Source: Actinomycetota bacterium (GTDB lineage Bacteria > Actinomycetota > Acidimicrobiia > Acidimicrobiales > Palsa-688). Taken from it: 64,000 bases of DNA. Numbering within the stretch: the stretch's first letter is position 1; every line of letters begins with the position of its first letter. Below the pieces are notes generated by a model. It did not search any database and was not told the origin of the DNA. It worked only from the letters and a program-made list of their open reading frames with translations. The translations under genes and the position numbers were made by a program. The stretch spans positions 1-64,000 of the forward strand of contig JAJPKN010000073.1 of the NCBI GenBank assembly GCA_021323695.1. Direction: 5' to 3'. Below, piece by piece: positions 8,431 to 15,590 of the stretch.

Positions 8431-8436
8431 TAGCCT
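8431..8436 (+). promoter_or_regulatory. -10 element of a leaderless promoter (TAGCCT)
   Basis: TAGCCT, then six bases, then ATG 8443. No ribosome binding site precedes the ATG, so transcription is expected to begin at the start codon. Confidence 0.6.
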
Positions 8437-8442
8437 GTGGGC

Positions 8443-9582
8443 ATGAGCCCTTGGCTTGTGCGTAGGGCGAGGTACTTCGCCCCCCTCGGTGTGGCTGGTG
8501 CCATCGCTTTGGGGGCGTGGGTGCCCACCCTGTCGGCCTCTCCCGCTCCAGGGTTGCCGCCAGTCACCGCTCAGCAACTGCTGGTCGACGTGCAGCAGGC
8601 CCGGCCCCCTGAGCTGAGCGGCACCCTGACCTGGACGGCCAACCTCGGCGTGCCCGACCTGTCGTCCCTCCAGTCAGCAAGCGGGCAGGGGGGCAACCAG
8701 GGCTTCGACCCCCTGAGCCTGCTTTCGGGTACCCGTAGCTTCAGCGTCTGGCTGGACGGTGCCCGGGCCGAGCACCTTTCGCTCACCCAAGACCAACCCG
8801 CAGCCGAGCTGGACTTGGTCCGCAACGGCAGCCGGGCCTGGATCTGGGACAGCACCACCCAGACGGTCACCGAGCTCCAGGGCCTGCCGGTGGGCGGCGC
8901 CCCCACCAGCACCACCCCCACGACCGTGCCGGCCATGTCCCCCAGCCAGCTGGCAGCACAGTTCCTCGACCACTTGAGCCGGACCACCAAGGTCACCGTG
9001 GGCACCCCCCTGTACGTGGCCGGCCAGCCCGCCTACCCGCTGTTGTTGGCGCCCAACGGCTCCTCGGCCAGCACGGTCGACCATGTGGAGGTCTACGTGG
9101 GTGGGGCCGAGCCCCTGGTCGGCGTCCCGCTGGGGGTGGCTGTGTACGCTAGGGGCCAGGCCGCCCCGGCTCTGTCTCTGGCCTTCAGCGGCCAGCTGAC
9201 CTTGGGCCCCCCTCCGGCCAGCGAGCTCACCTTCACGCCTCCGCCCGGTGCCAGGGTGGTCACCCGCACCCTCAGCCCAACCAGCCCGGCCACGGGCAGC
9301 AGCTCGGCTTCCTCGTCCCAGGCGGGCGCCGGACTGGGCCTGGGTGGGCTCAGCCGGAGCGGGCAGGGTTGGGCCAGCGTGGTCAGCGGGGTCGCCCGGC
9401 AGTTCACGGGCGCAGGCCAAGCTACGCTCGACCAAGTGACGACAGTCGTCCCCGTGGCTGGCCAGCAGGCTCGGCTGTTCAGCACTGACTTGCTGAACGT
9501 GCTGTTCATGCCCGACGGCCGGTTCTACGCCGGCTTCGTCGTCCCCCGGGCCCTAGAGGCTGCCGCCTCGGCTGCTGCCTGA
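8443..9582 (+). CDS. secreted LolA-like/RseB-like lipoprotein-sorting-fold protein
   Basis: A 379-residue exported protein. An N-terminal signal-like helix (about residues 8-28, with a cationic start) leads to VTAQQLLVDVQ and LSGTLTWTANLGVPDL, a block typical of actinobacterial proteins annotated as LolA-like or sigma-E regulatory RseB-like domains. The rest is beta-rich and Ser/Thr/Pro-rich, as expected outside the membrane. ATG 8443 is chosen over GTG 8437 because a TANNNT box lies 6 nt upstream. It is followed 12 bp later by an ABC ATPase and permease, an arrangement seen in other actinomycetes; it may be an extracytoplasmic partner of that transporter. The molecular role is not established. 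Confidence 0.75.
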   Translation: MSPWLVRRARYFAPLGVAGAIALGAWVPTLSASPAPGLPPVTAQQLLVDVQQARPPELSGTLTWTANLGVPDLSSLQSASGQGGNQGFDPLSLLSGTRSFSVWLDGARAEHLSLTQDQPAAELDLVRNGSRAWIWDSTTQTVTELQGLPVGGAPTSTTPTTVPAMSPSQLAAQFLDHLSRTTKVTVGTPLYVAGQPAYPLLLAPNGSSASTVDHVEVYVGGAEPLVGVPLGVAVYARGQAAPALSLAFSGQLTLGPPPASELTFTPPPGARVVTRTLSPTSPATGSSSASSSQAGAGLGLGGLSRSGQGWASVVSGVARQFTGAGQATLDQVTTVVPVAGQQARLFSTDLLNVLFMPDGRFYAGFVVPRALEAAASAAA

Positions 9583-9594
9583 GCGCCTGGTCAC

Positions 9595-10530
9595 GTGGCC
9601 GCGGCATTGGCCGTCGAAACGCACGGCCTGGCTAAGCACTTCGGCGCGGTCGCGGCGGTGGACGGCGTCGACCTGGCCGTCCCCGCGGGCAGCACCTACG
9701 GCTTTTTGGGGCCGAACGGGTCGGGGAAGACTACGACCATCCGTGTCCTGCTCGGCCTGGTCAACCCGACCAGAGGCAGCTGGAGCCTCCTGGGCGAGCC
9801 CATGCCGCAGCGGGCGATGGCCGCCCTGCCCCGAGTCGGTGCGCTGGTAGAGGGCCCTGCCTTCTACCCCTGGTTGTCGGGCCACGACAACCTGGCCCGC
9901 CTGGACGCGCTGGGCCCGGACGGGCGTTCGTCCACCCGGGAGAAGCGCATCGGCGAGGCCCTCGCCCGGGTGGGCCTCACCGCCGCCGCCCGGCGCAAGT
10001 ACAAGGCCTATTCCCTGGGCATGCGCCAGCGGCTGGGGCTGGCCTGGGCGCTGCTCCGGCCCCGCCAGCTGCTGGTGCTGGACGAGCCCACCAATGGCAT
10101 GGACCCTCAGGGCACCAGGGAGATCCGCCACCTGGTCCGGCAGTTGGCGGAGGAGGGTACCACCGTGTTCCTGTCGTCCCACCTGCTCTCGGAGGTGGAG
10201 CAGGTCTGCACCCACGTGGGTGTCATGCACCGGGGCAAGTTGCTGATGCAGGGCACCCTGGACGAGCTGCGGGCATCGTCGGCTCCCCGGCTGCGGGTCG
10301 AGCCTGACGACCCCGCCCGGGCCATGGAGGTCCTGGGGGCGATGGGGTTGAGGGACCTGAGCCGCCGCGGGCCTGAGGTGGTCGCCACCTTGGGCGACGT
10401 GGCCCCCGAGGAGTGCAACCGGCGCCTGGTCGAAGCCGGCGTCGGGGTACGCATGTTGTTGAGGGAAAGGGCTTCGCTCGAAGACGCCTTCGTCGCCCTG
10501 ACCGGCGAAGGCTTTGACGTGGCCGGCTGA
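9595..10530 (+). CDS. ABC transporter ATP-binding protein
   Basis: A 311-residue ABC-2-type exporter ATPase. Walker A GPNGSGKTT, signature YSLGMRQRLGLA, Walker B LLVLDEPTNGMDPQG and the switch His in FLSSHLLSEVE are all intact; the last ~75 residues form the extra domain common in CcmA/DrrA-like drug or antibiotic exporter ATPases. GTG 9595 is 12 bp after the LolA-like gene, and the permease follows after 12 bp, so the three are likely one transcription unit. Substrate cannot be told from sequence. Confidence 0.93.
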   Translation: MAAALAVETHGLAKHFGAVAAVDGVDLAVPAGSTYGFLGPNGSGKTTTIRVLLGLVNPTRGSWSLLGEPMPQRAMAALPRVGALVEGPAFYPWLSGHDNLARLDALGPDGRSSTREKRIGEALARVGLTAAARRKYKAYSLGMRQRLGLAWALLRPRQLLVLDEPTNGMDPQGTREIRHLVRQLAEEGTTVFLSSHLLSEVEQVCTHVGVMHRGKLLMQGTLDELRASSAPRLRVEPDDPARAMEVLGAMGLRDLSRRGPEVVATLGDVAPEECNRRLVEAGVGVRMLLRERASLEDAFVALTGEGFDVAG

Positions 10531-10540
10531 GGGGGGCTTC

Positions 10541-10584
10541 CCATGGGGCTGGTCGAGGCGTTTTCCATGGGGCTGGTCGAGGCG
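10541..10584 (+). repeat. 24-bp duplication of the permease start
   Basis: The 20-mer ccatggggctggtcgaggcg occurs at 10541 and again at 10565, duplicating the start codon and first codons of the permease (MGLVEAFSMGLVEA). Either ATG (10543 or 10567) could therefore start translation. Confidence 0.9.
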
Positions 10585-11367
10585 CGTACGGTCTTCGGCC
10601 GGGCCAGGGTCAGGGCTTTGCTGGGGGTCCTGGCCGCGGTACCGGTGTTCTTGGGTGTCGTCGTCTACCTGTCGGGCGGGCCGGCTGCCGGCGAAGGCCC
10701 GTCGTTCCTGGACCGCGTGGTGCACAACGGGGTGTTCACCGCCCTGGCCGCCCTCACGGTCACCATGCCCTTTTTCATCCCTTTGTCCATCGCGGTGGTG
10801 GCGGGCGACTCGGTGGCCGGTGAAGCGAACATGGGGACGCTGCGCTACCTGGTGGCGCGCCCCGCCGGGCGGGCTCGGCTCCTGGCGGCCAAAGCAGCGG
10901 TGGTGGGGTTGTTCTGCCTGGCTGCTGCCCTCGTTGTCGTGGTCACGGGCCTCGTCGTGGGCGCCGCCTTCTTTTCGCACGGCCGGGTGGTGACTCTTTC
11001 GGGGACGACCGTGAGCTTCTTGGACGGGGTCGGCCGCAGCTTGCTGGCCGGGCTGGTGGTGGGGGCATCCATGTTCGGCCTGGCAGCCATCGGGGTGTTC
11101 GTTTCCACCATGACCGATGTCCCCATCGCGGCGATGGCCGTGACCATCGGGGCGGTCATCGTCTCTGCCATCCTGGACGGCGTCTCCCAAGTCTCCTTCA
11201 TGCACCCCTGGCTGTTCACCAACTACTGGGCTGCTTTTGCTGACCTGTTGCGGGACCCCGTCCGCTGGCACGGCATCGCCAAGGACCTCGTCCTCCAAAC
11301 CGGGTACGTGGCCGTCTTCGGGGCCGCCGCTTGGGCCCGGATGACCACCCGGGACGTCCTCAGCTGA
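10543..11367 (+). CDS. ABC-2 type transporter permease
   Basis: A 274-residue integral membrane protein with six predicted helices, the usual ABC-2 permease layout: first helix at about 23-43, a cytoplasmic loop with GDSVAGEANMGTLRYLVARP (the typical coupling region), then paired helices toward the C-terminus. It partners the ATPase just upstream. A G-rich ribosome binding site precedes ATG 10543; the start region is duplicated, so ATG 10567 would give a protein eight residues shorter. Its 3' end faces the polyphosphate glucokinase gene. Confidence 0.88.
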   Translation: MGLVEAFSMGLVEARTVFGRARVRALLGVLAAVPVFLGVVVYLSGGPAAGEGPSFLDRVVHNGVFTALAALTVTMPFFIPLSIAVVAGDSVAGEANMGTLRYLVARPAGRARLLAAKAAVVGLFCLAAALVVVVTGLVVGAAFFSHGRVVTLSGTTVSFLDGVGRSLLAGLVVGASMFGLAAIGVFVSTMTDVPIAAMAVTIGAVIVSAILDGVSQVSFMHPWLFTNYWAAFADLLRDPVRWHGIAKDLVLQTGYVAVFGAAAWARMTTRDVLS

Positions 11368-11370
11368 CGG

Positions 11371-11386
11371 GCGGGCTCAGGCCCGC
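11371..11386. terminator. hairpin between convergent genes
   Basis: GCGGGC-TCAG-GCCCGC, a perfect 6-bp GC stem with a 4-nt loop. It lies just after the permease stop, and the glucokinase stop codon falls in the loop. There is no T-tract, so it may act only weakly or with Rho. Confidence 0.35.
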
Positions 11387-12267
11387 TCCCACAGGCGTAC
11401 CCCACCCAGGATGCCTGCGGAATTGTCGGCCAGCGTGACGTCCGGGGGGAGCTGCGCTTTCACCCGCGAGGAGTTGCCGCCCCCTATGTAGCAGTGGTCG
11501 AAGAACACAAGGCCTCTCAGCACTTCGATGGCCTTGGCCACGCGGGCGTTCCATTTCTTGTTGCCGACCTTGCGCCGGGCGTCGTTTCCCAGGACTTCGT
11601 TGTAGGTCTGCCCCTTTTTCCCCAGAGGGTGCTGGGCCAGCTCCAGGTGGGGCGCCAGCTTGCCCTGCCAGAAAAGGGCCGTCCCGACCCCGGTGCCCAG
11701 GGTGACGACCAGCTCCAGGCCCTCGCCTTTCACCAGGGCAGCTCCCTGCACATCGGCGTCGTTGGCCACCCGGCACGGCCGCCCCAGGGCCGCCTCCAGA
11801 GCCTCCTGCAAGTTGAAGCCGGCCCAAGCGCTTTGCAGTTCAGCTGACGGCACCCCCTCGGGACCGCTCGGGGATATGAAATGGGGGGCCGACAGCACTC
11901 GGCCGGCCCGCACCATGCCCGGGAACCCCGCGGACACCCGCTGGTAGGCCGGCAGCCCCGAGGCCAGCCCGGCCAGGGTGCTGATGAGCTGCTCGGGTGG
12001 GAGAGGGTAGGGGGTCGGCACCCTGACGGGTTGGTGGAGCAGCTCACCGTGGCTGGAGAGGACCGAGGCCTTGAGCCCGCTGCCACCGATGTCGAAGCAC
12101 AGGGTGCGGGGGAGGCCGGGCCTGGCGGTGCGGCCCGCCGGGCGCGACGGCACCCGCGCTGCTGGGTGGCGGCTGCTGGCCCGGCCACTCGCCCGGGAAC
12201 TCGACGGCGCCTGGACCGGGGCGCTGCCAGCCCTGCCTTGGGGTGAGCGCTTGGTGGTGGTGGGCAT
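11377..12267 (-). CDS. ppgK: polyphosphate/ATP glucokinase, ROK family
   Basis: A 296-residue kinase phosphorylating glucose, with polyphosphate as the probable donor. The core begins near residue 55 with CFDIGGSGLKASV (phosphate-1 motif); VANDADVQG holds the catalytic Asp and TLGTGVGTALF the phosphate-2 motif; LELAQHPLGKKGQTYNEVLG matches the ROK/PpgK substrate region. The first ~50 residues are a Ser/Pro/Arg-rich extension unusual for the family. ATG 12267 is supported by a TAACGT box 7 nt upstream (leaderless). Convergent with the ABC permease. Confidence 0.88.
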   Translation of the reverse strand: MPTTTKRSPQGRAGSAPVQAPSSSRASGRASSRHPAARVPSRPAGRTARPGLPRTLCFDIGGSGLKASVLSSHGELLHQPVRVPTPYPLPPEQLISTLAGLASGLPAYQRVSAGFPGMVRAGRVLSAPHFISPSGPEGVPSAELQSAWAGFNLQEALEAALGRPCRVANDADVQGAALVKGEGLELVVTLGTGVGTALFWQGKLAPHLELAQHPLGKKGQTYNEVLGNDARRKVGNKKWNARVAKAIEVLRGLVFFDHCYIGGGNSSRVKAQLPPDVTLADNSAGILGGVRLWERA

Positions 12268-12274
12268 GGCCCCG

Positions 12275-12280
12275 ACGTTA
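12275..12280 (-). promoter_or_regulatory. -10 element of a leaderless promoter (TAACGT)
   Basis: On the minus strand TAACGT is followed by seven bases and the ATG of the glucokinase gene at 12267. No Shine-Dalgarno sequence is visible. Confidence 0.55.
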
Positions 12281-12420
12281 CTCCCCGGGCCGCGGTGCTC
12301 GAGGGGGCGCGCCCCGCCCGGAGGGAGCGGCTTCGCCCGGAGGGGAGCGCGCGCCGCGTCTCGAGGGGGCGCGCCTCACCAGGAGAAAGGTAAGCTATAG
12401 ATAAGAACAGAGGGACGACC

Positions 12421-12891
12421 ATGGGCACTCGGGACAGGGTGAGGCTCTCCGTTCAGGAGCGGAGGCAGCTCGCGACCCTCGAGGCCATCGTGCAAGCCCG
12501 TGACCCGGAACTGGCGACGGTCCTGACCGCCTCGCTGCGGCCGTGGGAGAGGTTGCGGTGCTGGGCCCGGGCGCGACTTGGGGGCTTGCGATGGTCCTTG
12601 GTGGCCCCGGCTGTGGGGGCGGCCGGCAAGGCTCTCGGGCGGGCGGGCTGTTGGGCAGTGGCCAGGTTGCCCGGGCGCCTGAGGAGGTTGTGCCTGCGGG
12701 CGAGGTGGTTGGGCCCGGCAGTAGTCGTGCTGGGGCTGGGGCTGGTTTTCGGGACTATCTCCCTGGCTGTGTGGGTGAGCATTGCTGGCGTCGTGCTCAT
12801 GGCTGGCGGCCTGGCCATGTGGCTGTCCACCTGGCGGAGGTCCAGCCCCCCCCAGCCGGCCCCCAAGTCGCACGAGGCCCCAGCCGGCTGA
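12421..12891 (+). CDS. DUF3040-like small membrane protein
   Basis: A 156-residue protein whose N-terminus (LSVQERRQLATLEAIVQARDPELAT) is the short DUF3040 helix-turn motif common in actinomycetes. A basic, helical middle leads to two closely spaced transmembrane segments at about residues 101-140 and a proline-rich tail. Function of the family is unknown. ATG 12421 is preceded by agaggg and, farther up, by an A/T-rich TATAGATAAG stretch that is a likely -10 region. It stands alone between a divergent glucokinase and an epimerase gene with its own promoter. Confidence 0.72.
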   Translation: MGTRDRVRLSVQERRQLATLEAIVQARDPELATVLTASLRPWERLRCWARARLGGLRWSLVAPAVGAAGKALGRAGCWAVARLPGRLRRLCLRARWLGPAVVVLGLGLVFGTISLAVWVSIAGVVLMAGGLAMWLSTWRRSSPPQPAPKSHEAPAG

Positions 12892-12948
12892 GGTGCAGGA
12901 CCGGGCCCCCTCCGGCGCGGGGCTTCCCTGGCCTGGCGCTCGGCCGGC

Positions 12949-12954
12949 TACCTT
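12949..12954 (+). promoter_or_regulatory. -10 element of a leaderless promoter (TACCTT)
   Basis: TACCTT, six G residues, then ATG 12961. The spacing matches the other leaderless starts in this window. Confidence 0.6.
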
Positions 12955-12960
12955 GGGGGG

Positions 12961-13938
12961 ATGCCTGAAGCAGAAGTTGGGCCCCTGGCGCCGGGGCAGA
13001 CGGGCACGGCGAGCCTTGCCGGCCGGCGAGTGGTGGTCACAGGAGGGTCCGGGTTCATCGGCGGCCATGTGGTGGCCGCCCTGTGCCGGCTGGGAGCTGA
13101 TGTGCTGTCTGTCGACCGGAGGCCGGCTCACCCTTTCCGCTGCCACCCTCAGGGTGACCATGACGTGAAGCTTGTCCTGGGGGACCTGACCGACAGGTGG
13201 GTGGTGGACGCCTCGGTCGAGGCAGGTACTGCCGCCATAGTCCACTTGGCCGCCCAAACGTCGGTGCTGCGCTCGCTGCAGGACCCCCAGGGTGCGCTGG
13301 ACAACAATGTCACCGCCCTGGGGGCGCTCCTCGAGCGGTCGCGTAAAGCCGGAGTCTCCACCTTCGTCCTGGCTTCGTCCAATGCGGTCGTGGGCCGGGG
13401 GGCCACCGGGACCTTGCACGAGCGTGTCCCGCTCATGCCCCTCACTCCTTACGGTGCCACCAAGGCCGCCGGCGAGATGCTGCTTTCGTGCTACGACGCG
13501 GCTTATGGCGTGCGGGGGGTGGCGCTGCGCCTCACCAATGTGTACGGGCCAGCCATGACCGAAAAGGACACCGCCGTCCCCAGGCTGATGCGGGCCGCGG
13601 CCGGGGAGTCACGCTTTGAGGTCTACGGGGACGGGAGCCAGGTACGCGACTACGTCAACGTCGCTGACGTCGTTTCGGCTGTGCTCCTGGCCCTGGGTTC
13701 CCCGGCTATGTCGGGCCCGGTGGTCATCGGAGCCGGCCACTCGGTCTCGGTGCTGGACTTGGTCGCCCTGGTCGAGCAGGCCACCGGGCGGCACCTGCCG
13801 GTGGCCCACGTACCGGCCAAGGCGGGGGAGATGCCAGCGGTGGTGGTGGACAACTCCCTGGCCCGCAGCTTTGGGTGGTCGCCGCAGGTGAGCCTCGAAG
13901 CCGGCCTGGCCGAGGTGGCGCGAGAGTGGTTCGGCTGA
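12961..13938 (+). CDS. NAD-dependent epimerase/dehydratase (UDP-glucose 4-epimerase-like)
   Basis: A 325-residue extended-type short-chain dehydrogenase acting on a nucleotide sugar. The Rossmann motif is GGSGFIGGHV; Ser in LASSNAVVG and YGATKAAGE (Tyr-x3-Lys) supply the catalytic triad; LRLTNVYGP and RDYVNVADVV are the usual substrate-side blocks. The exact sugar is unclear; GalE-like or a dTDP/UDP-sugar epimerase are both possible. A leaderless -10 box fixes ATG 12961. The next gene, a glycosyltransferase, starts inside its last codons, so the two are likely co-expressed for surface glycan synthesis. Confidence 0.88.
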   Translation: MPEAEVGPLAPGQTGTASLAGRRVVVTGGSGFIGGHVVAALCRLGADVLSVDRRPAHPFRCHPQGDHDVKLVLGDLTDRWVVDASVEAGTAAIVHLAAQTSVLRSLQDPQGALDNNVTALGALLERSRKAGVSTFVLASSNAVVGRGATGTLHERVPLMPLTPYGATKAAGEMLLSCYDAAYGVRGVALRLTNVYGPAMTEKDTAVPRLMRAAAGESRFEVYGDGSQVRDYVNVADVVSAVLLALGSPAMSGPVVIGAGHSVSVLDLVALVEQATGRHLPVAHVPAKAGEMPAVVVDNSLARSFGWSPQVSLEAGLAEVAREWFG

Positions 13939-14789
13939 GCTGGCCCCACTCCACCCAGGCGGGGAGCGGGGCCACGGTGCTGCGCAGTGCCGGCCGGCGG
14001 GGGGCAGCGGCCCTGGGCCCGGTGGACGAGCAGTGCGCGGCCGTGTTCTTGGAGGAGCACAGGGACCGTCCTGCAGCCTCGGTGGCAGTCGTCATCGCCG
14101 CCTACAACGAAGAGGACAACGTGGCCCAGGTGGTGGCCGCGGTCCCCGAGGTGGCCTGCGGCCAGCCGACGGAAGTGATCGTGGTGGTCGACGGCGCCAC
14201 GGACAACACCGCCGAGGCCGCCCGCCGGGCGGGGGCGCTCGTCTGCGAAGTCCCCGTGAACCGGGGGCAGGGCGCGGCCCTGCGCCTGGGCTACCACCTG
14301 GCCCGGCAACGAGGGGCCAGCATCATCGCCACCACCGACGCCGACGGCCAGTGGGACCCCGCGGACATACCCAAGGTGGTGGCCCCGATCGTGGCCGGCC
14401 AGGCCGACTTCGTGTCCGCTTCCCGCCGCCTGGGTTCCACGGCCAGCACCGACTGGGCGCGCAACCTGGGCGTGGTGGTGTTCGCCGCGCTCATCAGCTT
14501 GCTCACCGGCCAGAGGGTCACCGACCCCTCGTGCGGCCTCAGGGCCATGAGGGCAGGCGTCACGGCTGCGGTCGCCCTCGACCAGCCCCAGTACCAGGCG
14601 TCCGAGCTGCTGATCGGGGCGGCGATGGCGGGCTACAAGCTGGCTGAGGTGCCCACCGCCATGCCTGGCCGCAAGTCGGGCACCACCAAAAAAGGCGGCA
14701 ACCTGGTCTACGGGTTGCGGTTCGGCGCCGTTGTGCTGAGGACCTGGTGGCGGGAGTGGCGGCGCCCGGTGAACACCAGGCGGTCATAG
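13926..14789 (+). CDS. family 2 glycosyltransferase (polyprenyl-phosphate sugar transferase type)
   Basis: A 287-residue GT-A enzyme. AVVIAAYNEEDNVAQVV starts the nucleotide-binding fold, VVVDGATDNT follows, and TTDADGQWDP carries the metal-binding Asp residues; DPSCGLRAM and GRKSGTTKKGG resemble DPM1/dolichyl-phosphate-type transferases. No transmembrane domain is evident. GTG 13926 overlaps the epimerase by 13 bp and is favoured for coupling, but GTG 13977 or 14022 is possible because the conserved domain starts near 14080. The last 82 bp overlap the convergent GtrA-like gene. Confidence 0.85.
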   Translation: MVRLSWPHSTQAGSGATVLRSAGRRGAAALGPVDEQCAAVFLEEHRDRPAASVAVVIAAYNEEDNVAQVVAAVPEVACGQPTEVIVVVDGATDNTAEAARRAGALVCEVPVNRGQGAALRLGYHLARQRGASIIATTDADGQWDPADIPKVVAPIVAGQADFVSASRRLGSTASTDWARNLGVVVFAALISLLTGQRVTDPSCGLRAMRAGVTAAVALDQPQYQASELLIGAAMAGYKLAEVPTAMPGRKSGTTKKGGNLVYGLRFGAVVLRTWWREWRRPVNTRRS

Positions 14790-15286
14790 GCCACGTACTT
14801 GGCTACCCACAGCACGGCGGTGGCGAGCAGGTAGCTGGAGGTGAGCACAGCACCCCGGGTGACCTCGCCGGTGTGCACGTGCTGCATGATGAGTGCCGCC
14901 AGCTTGGTCACGCCCACCGTGATGGCCAGGCTCAAGCCGGTGACGGTCACGTAAAGGGCGGTCTCCTTGGCCAGCCCGTGGCGCCCCCGGCGTTGCCACG
15001 CCCATTGGCGGTTGAGCACCCAGTTGGGGACGGCACCGGCCAAGAAGGCTATGACCGCAGAGGTGGCAGCGCCCAGGTCGAGCCAGACCGAGCAGACGAA
15101 CAACACGGCGCCGCTCACCAGGTAGGCGACGACCGAACCGGCGCTGTAGCGCCAGAACTTCACGGCTTGGTCCGAGTACCACCGGCCGAGCCAGTGCCCA
15201 GCGAGCACCCAGTGGCCCAGCCTGCGGCCGCTGGCGAGCACCCGGCCCGCGGGGCCGTAGCGGCTAACGGGGCGGGAGCGGCCCAT
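14708..15286 (-). CDS. GtrA-like membrane protein (lipid-linked sugar flippase family)
   Basis: A protein of about 192 residues with four transmembrane helices. KFWRYSAGSVVAYLVSG, an AGAVPNWVLNRQWAW block and KYVAYDRLVF mark the GtrA/DPMS3 family, which moves or helps make polyprenyl-linked sugars. GtrA proteins usually work with a GT2 transferase, and one ends just opposite. The start is uncertain: the frame is open to 15733 through a repeat-encoded Arg/Gly/Pro stretch; ATG 15286 is marked, while GTG 15241 or 15208 would give the usual family length. The 3' end overlaps the GT2 gene by 82 bp on the other strand. Confidence 0.82.
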   Translation of the reverse strand: MGRSRPVSRYGPAGRVLASGRRLGHWVLAGHWLGRWYSDQAVKFWRYSAGSVVAYLVSGAVLFVCSVWLDLGAATSAVIAFLAGAVPNWVLNRQWAWQRRGRHGLAKETALYVTVTGLSLAITVGVTKLAALIMQHVHTGEVTRGAVLTSSYLLATAVLWVAKYVAYDRLVFTGRRHSRHQVLSTTAPNRNP

Positions 15287-15395
15287 GGGACGGGAGCGGC
15301 CCGCGGGGCCGTAACGGCTAACGGGGCCAGAGCGGCCGAAGGGGCCAGAGCGGCCAGCGGGGCCAGAGCGGCGAGCGGGGCCGGAGCGGCGAGCT
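15248..15395 (-). repeat. GC-rich tandem repeats at the gtrA-like 5' region
   Basis: A block around 15249-15302 recurs with few changes from 15303 (54-bp spacing), followed by 18-bp units of the form agcggggccagagcggc up to about 15395. On the minus strand they encode GRSGPAGRSGP-like residues upstream of the GtrA domain. Confidence 0.8.
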
Positions 15396-15590
15396 GGGCT
15401 GCGGTCGGGCTTGGTGGCGCTCCAACGCTCGGGCGCGGGAGGCGAGCTGGCGCGACCTGTGGCCTCTCGCGGTCGGGCGGGCGGAGAAGACAGTTGGTGG
15501 CTGATACGCGCCAGGCTAGCCGAAATCGGGCGAGTCGCCAGAGCCGCGGCAAGGCCCGGCCCATGGGTGTGGTACAAGAACGGGGTCGAC

